From assembly GCF_002201515.1 (NCBI RefSeq), contig NZ_CP021421.1:310001-374000 (forward strand): a DNA stretch of 64,000 nucleotides, read 5' to 3'. Of the stretch, positions 54,018 through 62,675 are shown piece after piece; the stretch's first letter is position 1, and the number at the start of each line of letters is the position of its first letter. Source of the DNA: Muribaculum intestinale (GTDB lineage: Bacteria; Bacteroidota; Bacteroidia; Bacteroidales; Muribaculaceae). A program made the translations under genes and the position numbers. The notes beneath the pieces were generated by a model. That model had not been told where the DNA came from and searched no databases. It worked only from the letters and a program-made list of their open reading frames with translations.

Positions 54018-56606
54018 TCAGCCGGCGGTGATGGTCACGCTTGAGCCGGCCTTTGTCGGGAAACTTATTGCATCCGTCGACAGCACTGTGGCTTCAGCGC
54101 CTTTCACCTTGCAGTTGCCGGCGCCGGGGAACTTGACGGTACATGGATTCCCGGCGAGCGACTTTATTGTGGCGGCCTTCAGCTTGCCGTCTGCCCACGA
54201 GGCGTCGACCTCGAAGCCGCCGCGGGCACGCATGCCCGAGAAACTGCCGTCGGCCCACACGTCGGGCAGAGCGGGTAGCAGGTCGATACTGCCGCCCTGG
54301 CTCTGGAGCAGCATCTCGGCAATACCGGATGTGGCACCGAAATTGCCGTCAATCTGGAACGGCGGATGTGCGTCAAACAGGTTGCCGTACACGCCTCCGG
54401 CTCCGTGGGGAGTGGTCAGCGACAGACAGCTTGACAGCATGCGGTGGGCATGGTTGCCATCGCGCAGACGCGCCCAGAAGTTGAGTTTCCACGCACGGCT
54501 CCAGCCAGTGCCTTCGTCGCCTCGTGTATTGAGCGTCACCTTCATAGCGTCGACCAGCTTGTCCTCGCGTTCAGAACGTCCGGGCACAATCTGCGAGCCT
54601 GGATGCAACCATATCAGATGGTTGACATGTCGGTGGGTGTCGACATACCGCCCGAGCGAGTCATCCCAGCGGCCATCGCCGGTAAGGTCCTTGCGCACCT
54701 CGTCTTTCCACTCCATAAACTGGCCGCCCTTGCCGATGCGGGGCATTGACATGCGGCTCTTGGCCTCGGCTATCTCTTTTATCTCGGGGTCATCTCCCTT
54801 GCCAAGCAGATCGGCAGCCTTGATTACGGCGTCCATCATCTCATATACAAGACCCTGCGATGCGGTGCAGCCAAGCGAGAAGGCGCCATGCTCGGGAGAG
54901 TACGACGGATTTACCACAAGGGTGCTGTCGCGCTCGTCGGTCCAGAGGGCGTCGACCCAGAAGAGCACTGCATTTTTCATCGTGTCGAAGTTGTCGCGCA
55001 GAAACTCCTTGTCCTGGGTGAAGTTGTAGTACTCCCATATGTCCTGACACATCCACACGGCGCCTTCGGGATAGAAACTGTAGGAGCCTGAAGCGGCGGG
55101 TGCGGTGTTCGACCATATGTTGGCCTCATGGTTGGATATCCATCCGCGCACATCGCCTCCGTCCTGACGGCAGTGGTAATGGCGCGCCGTGATGGTGCCG
55201 CGCGGCTCAAGCGAACGTATATAGTCGATCATCGGCTGGTGGCACTCCGAAAGGTTGGTGGTCTGCACGGGCCAATAGTTCATCTCCACATTTATATTGG
55301 TATGATAGTCGGCATTCCATGGATTTTCGAGATGCTCTCCCCACACTCCCTGCAGATTGGCGGGTAATGATCCGGGACGCGATGACGCAATCATCAGATA
55401 GCGGCCAAACTGATAGTAAAGAGTCTCGACATACCGTTTTGTATCCTCAGATGCTGTGCCTGCGAGCATGTCGGCAAGCCATCGGTCGGTATATTCCTCG
55501 GGCATAGCGGTGTTGCCGCCGAGCTGCAGACGGTTGCGGTCATAAAGACTGCGGTAGTCGGCCACATGATCGGCACGCAGCTCCTTATAGCTCTTCTTGC
55601 GGGCCGCCTCTATGCGGTCGTTGGCCTTGTCAAGGGGATTCTCGTCGGAAAAAAAGTTGAAGGTTGTGTCGTTGCAGAATTTGTAGTTGGTGGCCGCCGA
55701 CATGGTAAGCACTATCTCCTTGGCGCCGCTTACTGTAATCGAGTCGCCGGCGGCACTTACTGTTCCGTCGGTCGAGTGGACGTCGAGCACCTGGGCAAAT
55801 CTCAGGCCATCCTTCCAGTCGGGATTGTTGCGCTCACGGGCAGGGGTGGGCCATCCTGTAAGAGTGATGCGCCCGTCAGCTGCCGACATGCTGTAGTCGG
55901 AGTGGGGACAGTCGATACGTATACTGCGTGTCATCGGCTTGTCCGACGTGATGCGCACAGCCATCACATTATCGGGATAGCTCATGAAATACTCACGCTC
56001 CACATTGGCGCCGTCTGCGGTATATTTCACTGTCTGCACGGCGTTGTCGATATCCAGCGAGCGCTCATAGCCGCTGTAGCTCTCCGGAGCCTCAAGGTCG
56101 GATATGCGTATGTCGCTCACCGTCTGATATGAACCGAAATGGTTTTTGACACCGAGCAGATTGGCTATATAATCCTCATAAATGCCTTTTTCGTCATACT
56201 CTATGGCATCGTCGACATTGCCTGTACGCTCATACTTTGAGTTGTCCATCCTGTTGGCGCGGCGCTGCAACTCATTGCGCAATGCCTGTAGCATCTTATG
56301 ATTCTCGGCCTTGGTGTGCAGATGGCCTCCGTCGTAATCCTTGTCTTCTCCGGGGCCGCCCGACCATAGACTGTGTTCGTTGGTCTGGATTACCTCGACA
56401 AACGGGTCGCCATAAATCATCGCTCCCATGTATCCGTTGCCAATGGGTAGCGCCTCCGACTCCCATACCTTGGCCGGGGAATCGTAGACAGCCTTCATCG
56501 GAGCCTGTGTGACAGTGACCGATGCGTCGGCTGACATACAGGAGACTACCGCGCCTCCTGCGGCCACAGCCGCAATGCCTGTGATAATAAGTTTATTCTT
56601 TTTCAT
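54018..56606 (-). CDS. GH95 alpha-L-fucosidase (alpha-1,2 type)
   Basis: 862 residues. The N-terminus [20 protein letters not shown] to Cys at about 23 is a lipoprotein or cleavable signal. The N-terminal GH95 domain has [20 protein letters not shown]. The (alpha/alpha)6 barrel has [20 protein letters not shown], whose Asn pair matches the catalytic Asn set, [15 protein letters not shown] with a candidate acid Glu, and [16 protein letters not shown] with the conserved Asp. It removes alpha-1,2-fucose (or alpha-galactose in some members) by inversion. A TATCTTTG box is at 56685-56692. IS630 lies 52 bases past its stop. Confidence 0.93.
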   Translation of the reverse strand: MKKNKLIITGIAAVAAGGAVVSCMSADASVTVTQAPMKAVYDSPAKVWESEALPIGNGYMGAMIYGDPFVEVIQTNEHSLWSGGPGEDKDYDGGHLHTKAENHKMLQALRNELQRRANRMDNSKYERTGNVDDAIEYDEKGIYEDYIANLLGVKNHFGSYQTVSDIRISDLEAPESYSGYERSLDIDNAVQTVKYTADGANVEREYFMSYPDNVMAVRITSDKPMTRSIRIDCPHSDYSMSAADGRITLTGWPTPARERNNPDWKDGLRFAQVLDVHSTDGTVSAAGDSITVSGAKEIVLTMSAATNYKFCNDTTFNFFSDENPLDKANDRIEAARKKSYKELRADHVADYRSLYDRNRLQLGGNTAMPEEYTDRWLADMLAGTASEDTKRYVETLYYQFGRYLMIASSRPGSLPANLQGVWGEHLENPWNADYHTNINVEMNYWPVQTTNLSECHQPMIDYIRSLEPRGTITARHYHCRQDGGDVRGWISNHEANIWSNTAPAASGSYSFYPEGAVWMCQDIWEYYNFTQDKEFLRDNFDTMKNAVLFWVDALWTDERDSTLVVNPSYSPEHGAFSLGCTASQGLVYEMMDAVIKAADLLGKGDDPEIKEIAEAKSRMSMPRIGKGGQFMEWKDEVRKDLTGDGRWDDSLGRYVDTHRHVNHLIWLHPGSQIVPGRSEREDKLVDAMKVTLNTRGDEGTGWSRAWKLNFWARLRDGNHAHRMLSSCLSLTTPHGAGGVYGNLFDAHPPFQIDGNFGATSGIAEMLLQSQGGSIDLLPALPDVWADGSFSGMRARGGFEVDASWADGKLKAATIKSLAGNPCTVKFPGAGNCKVKGAEATVLSTDAISFPTKAGSSVTITAG

Positions 56607-56684
56607 GATGTATAAATTTCAATCGTTCCGATTAAAACATAAATGAATATCCCGATAAAATTACAATGATTGTTAGCTCATCCA

Positions 56685-56692
56685 CAAAGATA
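56685..56692 (-). promoter_or_regulatory. -7 box (TATCTTTG) for the GH95 gene
   Basis: TATCTTTG on the minus strand, 78 bases before the ATG at 56606, in the gap after the GH89 stop. Confidence 0.55.
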
Positions 56693-56752
56693 GCCATAAT
56701 CCCATAAATATACAAGTCCGGCATTCTAATGATGCCATACATAATTGAGGGT

Positions 56753-59008
56753 TCATTCTATTTCAGGGGTCTTATTCAATATTTCCGGGAAATATTTTGC
56801 CACAATGCTTCTCACGAGCCTTACAGTGCTCTCCGGCGACACTGCGCTCTGACCCGGCATTGCCGCATGCCTCCGGCCCGACAGCATGCTCTTCTCAGGC
56901 CATTCACCCTCCCATACCTTGACCGACTCGACAAATGCCGCCTCATCATATTCGCGCCCCTCTTCCATGGCTGAGATTACCGCATCGGTAAACATCTTCC
57001 ATCGTTGCAGATAGAAATCCGACAACAGCCCAGCCCACTGTCGGTTGGCATAGTCGTTGAGTTTCCGTCCTGGGAGTCCCCACACAGTGAGGAGTGTGCG
57101 TGCATTCACCTCCAGGCTGTCGCTCTGCCGGGAAGTTTTACCGAAAGCGCGTGCCGAGGACACCCATTTCGCCAGTGTGGTATTGGGATTTGTCGACATC
57201 AGGGTATCAATCCCAGAAATTACATTCTCCATATCGGCGGCATATCGCCTTGCCTCAGGTATATCCATGCGACGGTAAGCCGACACAAAACTGTCGCGCA
57301 CTGAAGCAAAATGATTGCCGAGCAGCTGACGGCCGATATTGACGGCATCGCGCGACAATGCCGCATTGCTCCATGCTCTTTCGTCAGAAAGCATAAGCCT
57401 GAGCGCCTCTACAAGGGCATTCTGCGAATAACGGTATGACGAGTTGGTATATCCGCCTGTTGGCTTGTCGACAAACGGACGCGAATTGGTCTGGCATGCC
57501 TCCCCCACCCTGGTACATTTCACATACACACTGTCGGCAAGAATACGCCACGCCCGGGCTATGGCATCCGACACTTTTGCGCCACGCGAGCCTGCCCAGC
57601 GGTCGGCCCACTGTCGGTAGCCGAGACCCGGCTCCCACACTTTGGCGAATACATATTCGTCTATCACAGGATTCATCGAGAATCCTTCGAGAGTGCCTCC
57701 GATACCCGCAAGATTACTCCCTGCCTCTGCCACGACAGCCGATATCTTGCGGTCGATATCGGCCATATCGCCTACCATCATTGTGTTGCCGCCAAAGTTG
57801 CCGAGATAGCACCATATGAACGGCTTGCCGAAATATGCATCGCTCATACGCCATATTTCCTTGCGGTCGCAGAAATAATCGAGCAAGAGCAGATTTTCGT
57901 CGGGCACACCGTCAAGAAACGCCTTGATGCGCGGCTTGGTCCAGTGCTTGCGGTCGTAATAGAAATTCCATGTCATCTGAAGCCAGCGGGCATCGGGGTC
58001 AGCCGCGCGCAGGGTCGAATATATGCCTGACGACGCGGAGCGCAGATATTCCTCGCTCCAGTCGGGCGAATCCACCTCATTGAAAGGGTCTATGCCATAG
58101 ATATGGTCGGTGCCGTATATCGAGTCCTGTATGGACAGGAATGTATTCTGTATGGTGGCGTAAAGCGGATCCGACGGGTCAAGAAACCAGCACCGGTCCT
58201 TGTCCTCGAATCCCGACCACTGTGATCGCAGCGATATACGGGCATCGGGATACAGCGCGCGAAGTCCATCGGGGACATGGCCGGCAAACGCGGGCATAAC
58301 GGGTGTCATGCCCAGCTCTCGCTCACGCTCAAGGATGCTGCGCTGCAACGATTCCTGACTGTCGATCCATGGCTGTGCAAGAGGCCCCTGGAAATGGTCG
58401 ACATTGTTCATCCAGTGCCAGGGCAGATGTGCGGGCCCCGTGAATGACGACATTATAGATGCATCGTCCAGCCCGAGCCGGCGCCATGTCAACTGCCATG
58501 TACGCTCCTGTCCGGTCATGGCCAGCGGGAGATTTATCCCGTTGAGGGCCATCCAGTCGATAAACCGCTCCCAGTCGCCCCAGTTCCAGTAAGGCATCGT
58601 ATAGCCGAAAGTGCAGTAGTTGAGAAAAAAGCGTTCGCCAACAGCAGCCCTGGCGCCATAGCCGGTGGCAGGAATTACAATATCATCGGGCACCTGAACA
58701 GAATCGTCAGCAAACCACGACACGCTTACTCCAAGGTCGCGGCGCAGATAATTGTTGAGCCCCACCGACATTGATATTGCATTGTTGCCTTTTATCACAA
58801 CCATGCCATTGTCGGCAGTCACTGCGAATGTATCGCATTCGGCGGGAATCAGCTCATATCTGATTATCCCTGCCAGAGAGGGAGCCACGCGCCGGGTAAG
58901 ACGACCGACTGCCTCAATATCACCTGAGGCCGACCGACCTGCCGGAAAGACCGACACAGGCATGGCCATAGACAAGGCCAAAGCCATCGCGGAGAGAAAT
59001 GTTTTCAT
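56753..59008 (-). CDS. GH89 alpha-N-acetylglucosaminidase
   Basis: 751 residues with signal peptide ending VFPAG (about 1-24). An N-terminal NAGLU domain (about 30-105) is followed by the barrel: FLNYCTFGYTMPYWNWGDWE, MALNGINLPLAMTGQE, and GIDPFNEVDSPDWSEEYL with one catalytic Glu. GTLEGFSMNPVIDEYVF is the likely site of the second. The C-terminal helical domain ends near 750. It removes terminal alpha-GlcNAc, as found on gastric-type mucin. It starts 40 bases after the DUF5106 stop on the same strand, so it may be in one transcript with DUF5106 and ilvA. Confidence 0.93.
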   Translation of the reverse strand: MKTFLSAMALALSMAMPVSVFPAGRSASGDIEAVGRLTRRVAPSLAGIIRYELIPAECDTFAVTADNGMVVIKGNNAISMSVGLNNYLRRDLGVSVSWFADDSVQVPDDIVIPATGYGARAAVGERFFLNYCTFGYTMPYWNWGDWERFIDWMALNGINLPLAMTGQERTWQLTWRRLGLDDASIMSSFTGPAHLPWHWMNNVDHFQGPLAQPWIDSQESLQRSILERERELGMTPVMPAFAGHVPDGLRALYPDARISLRSQWSGFEDKDRCWFLDPSDPLYATIQNTFLSIQDSIYGTDHIYGIDPFNEVDSPDWSEEYLRSASSGIYSTLRAADPDARWLQMTWNFYYDRKHWTKPRIKAFLDGVPDENLLLLDYFCDRKEIWRMSDAYFGKPFIWCYLGNFGGNTMMVGDMADIDRKISAVVAEAGSNLAGIGGTLEGFSMNPVIDEYVFAKVWEPGLGYRQWADRWAGSRGAKVSDAIARAWRILADSVYVKCTRVGEACQTNSRPFVDKPTGGYTNSSYRYSQNALVEALRLMLSDERAWSNAALSRDAVNIGRQLLGNHFASVRDSFVSAYRRMDIPEARRYAADMENVISGIDTLMSTNPNTTLAKWVSSARAFGKTSRQSDSLEVNARTLLTVWGLPGRKLNDYANRQWAGLLSDFYLQRWKMFTDAVISAMEEGREYDEAAFVESVKVWEGEWPEKSMLSGRRHAAMPGQSAVSPESTVRLVRSIVAKYFPEILNKTPEIE

Positions 59009-59048
59009 GCGATTAATTTAGAGTTATATTCTACTGTCGACCAGAGTA

Positions 59049-59954
59049 TTATTCCCGAATTCGGAGGATACGCCCGCTACGGTCAAGGAGATATGTACGC
59101 GGAGTACGCGGCAGATAATACATACCCTCATCCTCGATTGCGGATGTCGACTGTGCTACAATCCATCCCGCGGGGAGTTCGCCGGCGGTACTGCGCCAAA
59201 GGTCCGTATCGTCGTAGGGGTAAAGAGCCATGACGGCCATGGTGCCGGCTCCCACAGCGCCGCAAAGGGCCTCGTCGCGATTTAAGGAATCAATCAGCGC
59301 ATGGCAATCGTGGCAGTCGGGGTCGTAGAATACAAGAAGCGTGCTGTCGTGGGCTGCAGCGAGCTCCAGCAGTGTAGAGCTGCGCCCCTCGATATCGGTA
59401 TATGTGAAGTCGGCGGCAACGACGCCAGGACGGTTGCAGTCGATGTCGCGCAACTGCGCCAAATAACGTTCGTGCATGGCCTCGTCGATATTGTCGGAGA
59501 AAGCGAGCCGGTCGAGAAACATTATATATGTGCCCTCGCTGTACATGGGCGAGTCGGTCGAGTTGAGATATGTCTCGGCCAACCAGCCTGTGAGGTCAAG
59601 AGCCAGAGAGTCGGAAGCGGCACGCGAAAGCATATTGCCTACGGCCATATCGCGCACACTGTCGGACGATGCGTGGGGCATGACACTCAGAAAGTCCACG
59701 AAACTCTGCTCCATGAACGCCGTGTCGCGGACACATGAATCCTTGCCGGAAAAATCAATGCCGTCCCAGAAACGTGTCAGCAGGTAATCGGCCCTCTCGG
59801 CAGGCTTCGTAAGGGATGACGGAACTTCAGGCAAAGGAAATTCCCGCCCGCCATTTTGTCCTGAACCTTTGCCGGCTGAAGAAGCGTCGGCCCCCGCATA
59901 AATCAGGGCTATTGCGGCGGCTATCACAGCCGCTAAAAAAATGCGTCGTCTCAT
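59049..59954 (-). CDS. DUF5106 protein with thioredoxin-like C-terminal domain
   Basis: 301 residues. A signal-like N-terminus (MRRRIFLAAVIAAAIALIYA) is followed by a helical DUF5106 region (about 40-175, PAERADYLLTRFWDGIDFSG, then SMYSEGTYIMFLDRLAFSDN). A thioredoxin-like fold (about 180-301) has VFYDPDCHDCHALIDSL with a CHDC pair. This suggests envelope redox or disulfide work. It starts 6 bases after the ilvA stop, so the two are cotranscribed despite unrelated roles. Confidence 0.84.
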   Translation of the reverse strand: MRRRIFLAAVIAAAIALIYAGADASSAGKGSGQNGGREFPLPEVPSSLTKPAERADYLLTRFWDGIDFSGKDSCVRDTAFMEQSFVDFLSVMPHASSDSVRDMAVGNMLSRAASDSLALDLTGWLAETYLNSTDSPMYSEGTYIMFLDRLAFSDNIDEAMHERYLAQLRDIDCNRPGVVAADFTYTDIEGRSSTLLELAAAHDSTLLVFYDPDCHDCHALIDSLNRDEALCGAVGAGTMAVMALYPYDDTDLWRSTAGELPAGWIVAQSTSAIEDEGMYYLPRTPRTYLLDRSGRILRIRE

Positions 59955-59960
59955 AGACGG

Positions 59961-61166
59961 TCATTTTACCACCTGATAGCCGGCCTCGGCAAGACCGCGC
60001 CTTATTATCTCGATATGCTCGTGGTTGCGTGTCTCCATCACCAGGCGCAGAGTGCAGCTTGCAATCGGAGTGTCGGTCGAAGTGCGCTCGTGGGTCACTG
60101 ATATGATATTTCCGCCAAGCTCGCCCACCACCTTGCTGACATGGGCGAGGACACCGGGATTGTCGCTGAGGTCGATGGTGACGGCATACTGGCGTCCGCT
60201 CTTTATAAGACCGCGGTTGATGACGCGGCTCAGCATGTTCACATCGATATTGCCGCCCGACACAAGGCATACCACCTTCCTGCCTTTTACAGGCACCTTG
60301 TCGAACATGGCCGCAGCCACAGCCACAGCACCGGCACCCTCGGCCACAAGTTTCTCCTGCTCCATCATGGCCAGGATTGCGGCGGCAATCTCATCGTCGG
60401 TGACGGTGACGATGTCATCGACATATTCGCGGCAGAGCTCGAATGTATGCTCGCCGGGTTCTTTCACAGCAATGCCGTCGGCTACAGTCGATACCGAGGG
60501 AAGTGTGATACGCTCGCCGCCGGAAAGCGACTTCACCATGCTCGGCGCACCGGTGGCCTGCACTCCGTAGACCTTGACATTGGGATTGATTGACTTAATT
60601 GCGAAAGCCACACCTGATATCAGTCCGCCGCCACCCACAGGCACAATCACGGCATCGACATCGGGCAACTCGTCGATTATCTCAAGGCCTATGGTGCCCT
60701 GACCGGCTATCACCAGCGGGTCGTCAAAAGGGTGTACAAACGTGTAGCCGTGCTTGTCGCGCAGACGCAGGGCCTCGGCGTAGGCGTCATCATAGACTCC
60801 GGGCACAAGCCTTACATCGGCGCCGTACTTCTTGGTAGCCTCTACCTTGGAGATTGGCGCGCCCTCGGGGAGGCATATCAGCGACTTGATGCCGTTGGCC
60901 TTGGCTCCGAGAGCCACTCCCTGCGCATGGTTGCCTGCCGAGCATGCTATCACGCCGTGGGATTTCTCTTCCTCCGACAGCTGCGATATCTTATAGTAAG
61001 CTCCACGGAGTTTAAACGAACCGGTGTGCTGCAGACACTCGGGCTTTAGATATATGGTACTTTCAGGGTTAATCTTGGGTGCATGTATCAATTCGGTGCG
61101 ACGCACTACGCTCTTAAGCACGTGGGCGGCACGGTATACATCAGTCAATTGGAGAACTGTCGACAT
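59961..61166 (-). CDS. ilvA: Threonine ammonia-lyase (threonine dehydratase)
   Basis: 401 residues from the ATG at 61166 (MSTVLQLTDVYRAAHVLKSV). PLP Lys lies in GSFKLRGAYYKIS (about 52), the Gly-rich cofactor loop is IVPVGGGGLISGVA (about 180), and a C-terminal ACT domain (about 325-401, TIDLSDNPGVLAHVSKVV) provides feedback binding. It converts threonine to 2-oxobutanoate for isoleucine. A TACATTTG box at 61211-61218 on the minus strand supports this start. Confidence 0.94.
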   Translation of the reverse strand: MSTVLQLTDVYRAAHVLKSVVRRTELIHAPKINPESTIYLKPECLQHTGSFKLRGAYYKISQLSEEEKSHGVIACSAGNHAQGVALGAKANGIKSLICLPEGAPISKVEATKKYGADVRLVPGVYDDAYAEALRLRDKHGYTFVHPFDDPLVIAGQGTIGLEIIDELPDVDAVIVPVGGGGLISGVAFAIKSINPNVKVYGVQATGAPSMVKSLSGGERITLPSVSTVADGIAVKEPGEHTFELCREYVDDIVTVTDDEIAAAILAMMEQEKLVAEGAGAVAVAAAMFDKVPVKGRKVVCLVSGGNIDVNMLSRVINRGLIKSGRQYAVTIDLSDNPGVLAHVSKVVGELGGNIISVTHERTSTDTPIASCTLRLVMETRNHEHIEIIRRGLAEAGYQVVK

Positions 61167-61270
61167 ATTATAGTATTTTATAGAGCGAAGACTTCCTTCC
61201 CTCTTCGATGCAAATGTAGCAAATTTCAACAATTCGGTAAAAAAATGAAACAGACTTTTAACCTCTTTTT

Positions 61271-61302
61271 TTTGAATATTGCACCATAATCCACTACCTT
61301 TG
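61271..61302 (+). promoter_or_regulatory. Promoter of pyrE (TTTG N20 TACCTTTG)
   Basis: TTTG at 61271-61274 and TACCTTTG at 61295-61302 are 20 bases apart, a full consensus match. It rules out the in-frame TTG-type start at 61302 and supports the ATG at 61332. Confidence 0.82.
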
Positions 61303-61331
61303 TGCTCGCAAATCAACTAACCAATAAGAAG

Positions 61332-61982
61332 ATGAAAAAATTAGAAAGTCTCGTTGCACAAAAGTTGTTAAAAATCAGTGCGATTAAACTCCAGCCGGAC
61401 GTGCCTTTCACCTGGGCCTCAGGATGGAACTCGCCGATATATACCGACAACCGCAAGACTCTCTCTTATCCTGAGCTACGAACTTTCATCAAGGTCGAAC
61501 TCTGCCGTATCATTCAGGAAAACTTCGAGCGTCCCGACGCCATCGCCGGCGTAGCCACCGGAGCCATCGCCATGGGCGCCCTGATTGCCGACGAGCTTGG
61601 TCTGCCTTACGTGTATGTGCGCTCCGCTCCCAAGGACCACGGCTTGGAAAACCTTATCGAAGGCAATCTGAAGCCCGGCCAGAAAGTAGTCGTAATCGAG
61701 GATCTTATCTCAACCGGAGGAAGCAGCCTTAAGGCTGTGGAGGCTATACGCAATGCCGGATGCGAGGTAGTAGGCATGGCAGCGATGTTTACCTACGGCT
61801 TCCCTGTGGCAGTGAAACGCTTCAACGAAGCCGGTGTGAGACTCATCACTCTGAGCAACTACAACGCCATGCTTGAGGCTGCCGTAGAGACCGAATATAT
61901 CCGCCCAGAACACCTTGAGACCCTCAAGGAATGGCGCAAAGACCCTGCTGCCTGGAATCCCCACACCGGAAACGCCGAGTAA
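61332..61982 (+). CDS. pyrE: Orotate phosphoribosyltransferase
   Basis: 216 residues. The PRPP-binding signature VVVIEDLISTGGSSLKAVEA (about 118-137) and an upstream DAIAGVATGAIAMGALIADE fix the type-I PRTase fold. FTWASGWNSPIYTDNRKTLS is the OPRTase N-terminal signature. It makes OMP from orotate and PRPP. It heads a same-strand run with the SRPBCC-like gene and argH, separated by hairpins. Confidence 0.95.
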   Translation: MKKLESLVAQKLLKISAIKLQPDVPFTWASGWNSPIYTDNRKTLSYPELRTFIKVELCRIIQENFERPDAIAGVATGAIAMGALIADELGLPYVYVRSAPKDHGLENLIEGNLKPGQKVVVIEDLISTGGSSLKAVEAIRNAGCEVVGMAAMFTYGFPVAVKRFNEAGVRLITLSNYNAMLEAAVETEYIRPEHLETLKEWRKDPAAWNPHTGNAE

Positions 61983-62027
61983 CCGACTACAGCCCGTAAC
62001 AACGACTGTATCACAACAATATACGTA

Positions 62028-62063
62028 TGGGGAAATCGTGCCCGCAGGCCCGGTTTCCCCATG
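62028..62063 (+). terminator. Hairpin after pyrE
   Basis: ATGGGGAAA pairs with TTTCCCCAT and an inner GCCC with GGGC. No T run follows, so it may only weaken read-through. Confidence 0.55.
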
Positions 62064-62098
62064 CATCTATCCACCCCTGACACAAATTGACATCAAAA

Positions 62099-62533
62099 AT
62101 GACATCATACACAAGCCAGCCGAAAGAGGTAGATATGCCCGCTTCGGCAATATATGCCCGCATAAGCGACTTTTCAAAATTTGAAGACCTCGTGGCCAAA
62201 CTGCCCGAAGAGGTACGCTCGCAACTGGGCGAGGTGAAATTCACCACCGACACTATTGTGATACCTCACAACATGCTCGGACAGATAACACTGCGCGTAA
62301 GCGAACGAGTGCCCGACAAGCGCATCGCCCTCCAGGCCGAAAACGCCCCTGTCCCCATGTTCATGGCCATCAATCTCGAAGCAAAGGCGCCCGAACTCAC
62401 AGAAGTGCAGACTGCCATCGACGTAGACATCCCCGCAATGCTAAAGCCCATGATTGGCCCGAAAATCGAGCCTATGCTGAAGCAGTCGGTTGAGAAATTC
62501 GGCGAAATGATTGCCAACATAGTAAAAATCTAA
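62099..62533 (+). CDS. SRPBCC-like small protein
   Basis: 144 residues from the ATG at 62099. IYARISDFSKFEDLVAKLPE, then IDVDIPAMLKPMIGPKIEPM and LKQSVEKFGEMIANIVKI, fit the START/SRPBCC helix-grip fold, in which a long C-terminal helix closes a hydrophobic cavity. The ligand is unknown. No signal peptide is seen. It sits between pyrE and argH on the same strand. A TTG start four codons earlier is possible. Confidence 0.75.
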   Translation: MTSYTSQPKEVDMPASAIYARISDFSKFEDLVAKLPEEVRSQLGEVKFTTDTIVIPHNMLGQITLRVSERVPDKRIALQAENAPVPMFMAINLEAKAPELTEVQTAIDVDIPAMLKPMIGPKIEPMLKQSVEKFGEMIANIVKI

Positions 62534-62543
62534 GAATTACATA

Positions 62544-62589
62544 GACTATCCGGAAATATTCCATGACAGGAATATATTTCCGGACAGTC
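62544..62589 (+). terminator. Hairpin after the SRPBCC-like gene
   Basis: GACTATCCGGAAATATTCC pairs imperfectly with GGAATATATTTCCGGACAGTC across a 6-base loop; the T run is weak. Confidence 0.6.
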
Positions 62590-62675
62590 ATTTATGTCAT
62601 CGGCCGATATACCAACGCCAAAGTCAGGCAGCGAGGCACGACGACCCCAATCCACTCTATTCTGTTTGTAATATC

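Noticed and set aside
54018..59954. Polysaccharide utilisation locus
   Set aside because: Two glycosidases are adjacent, but no SusC, SusD or sensor-regulator is present.
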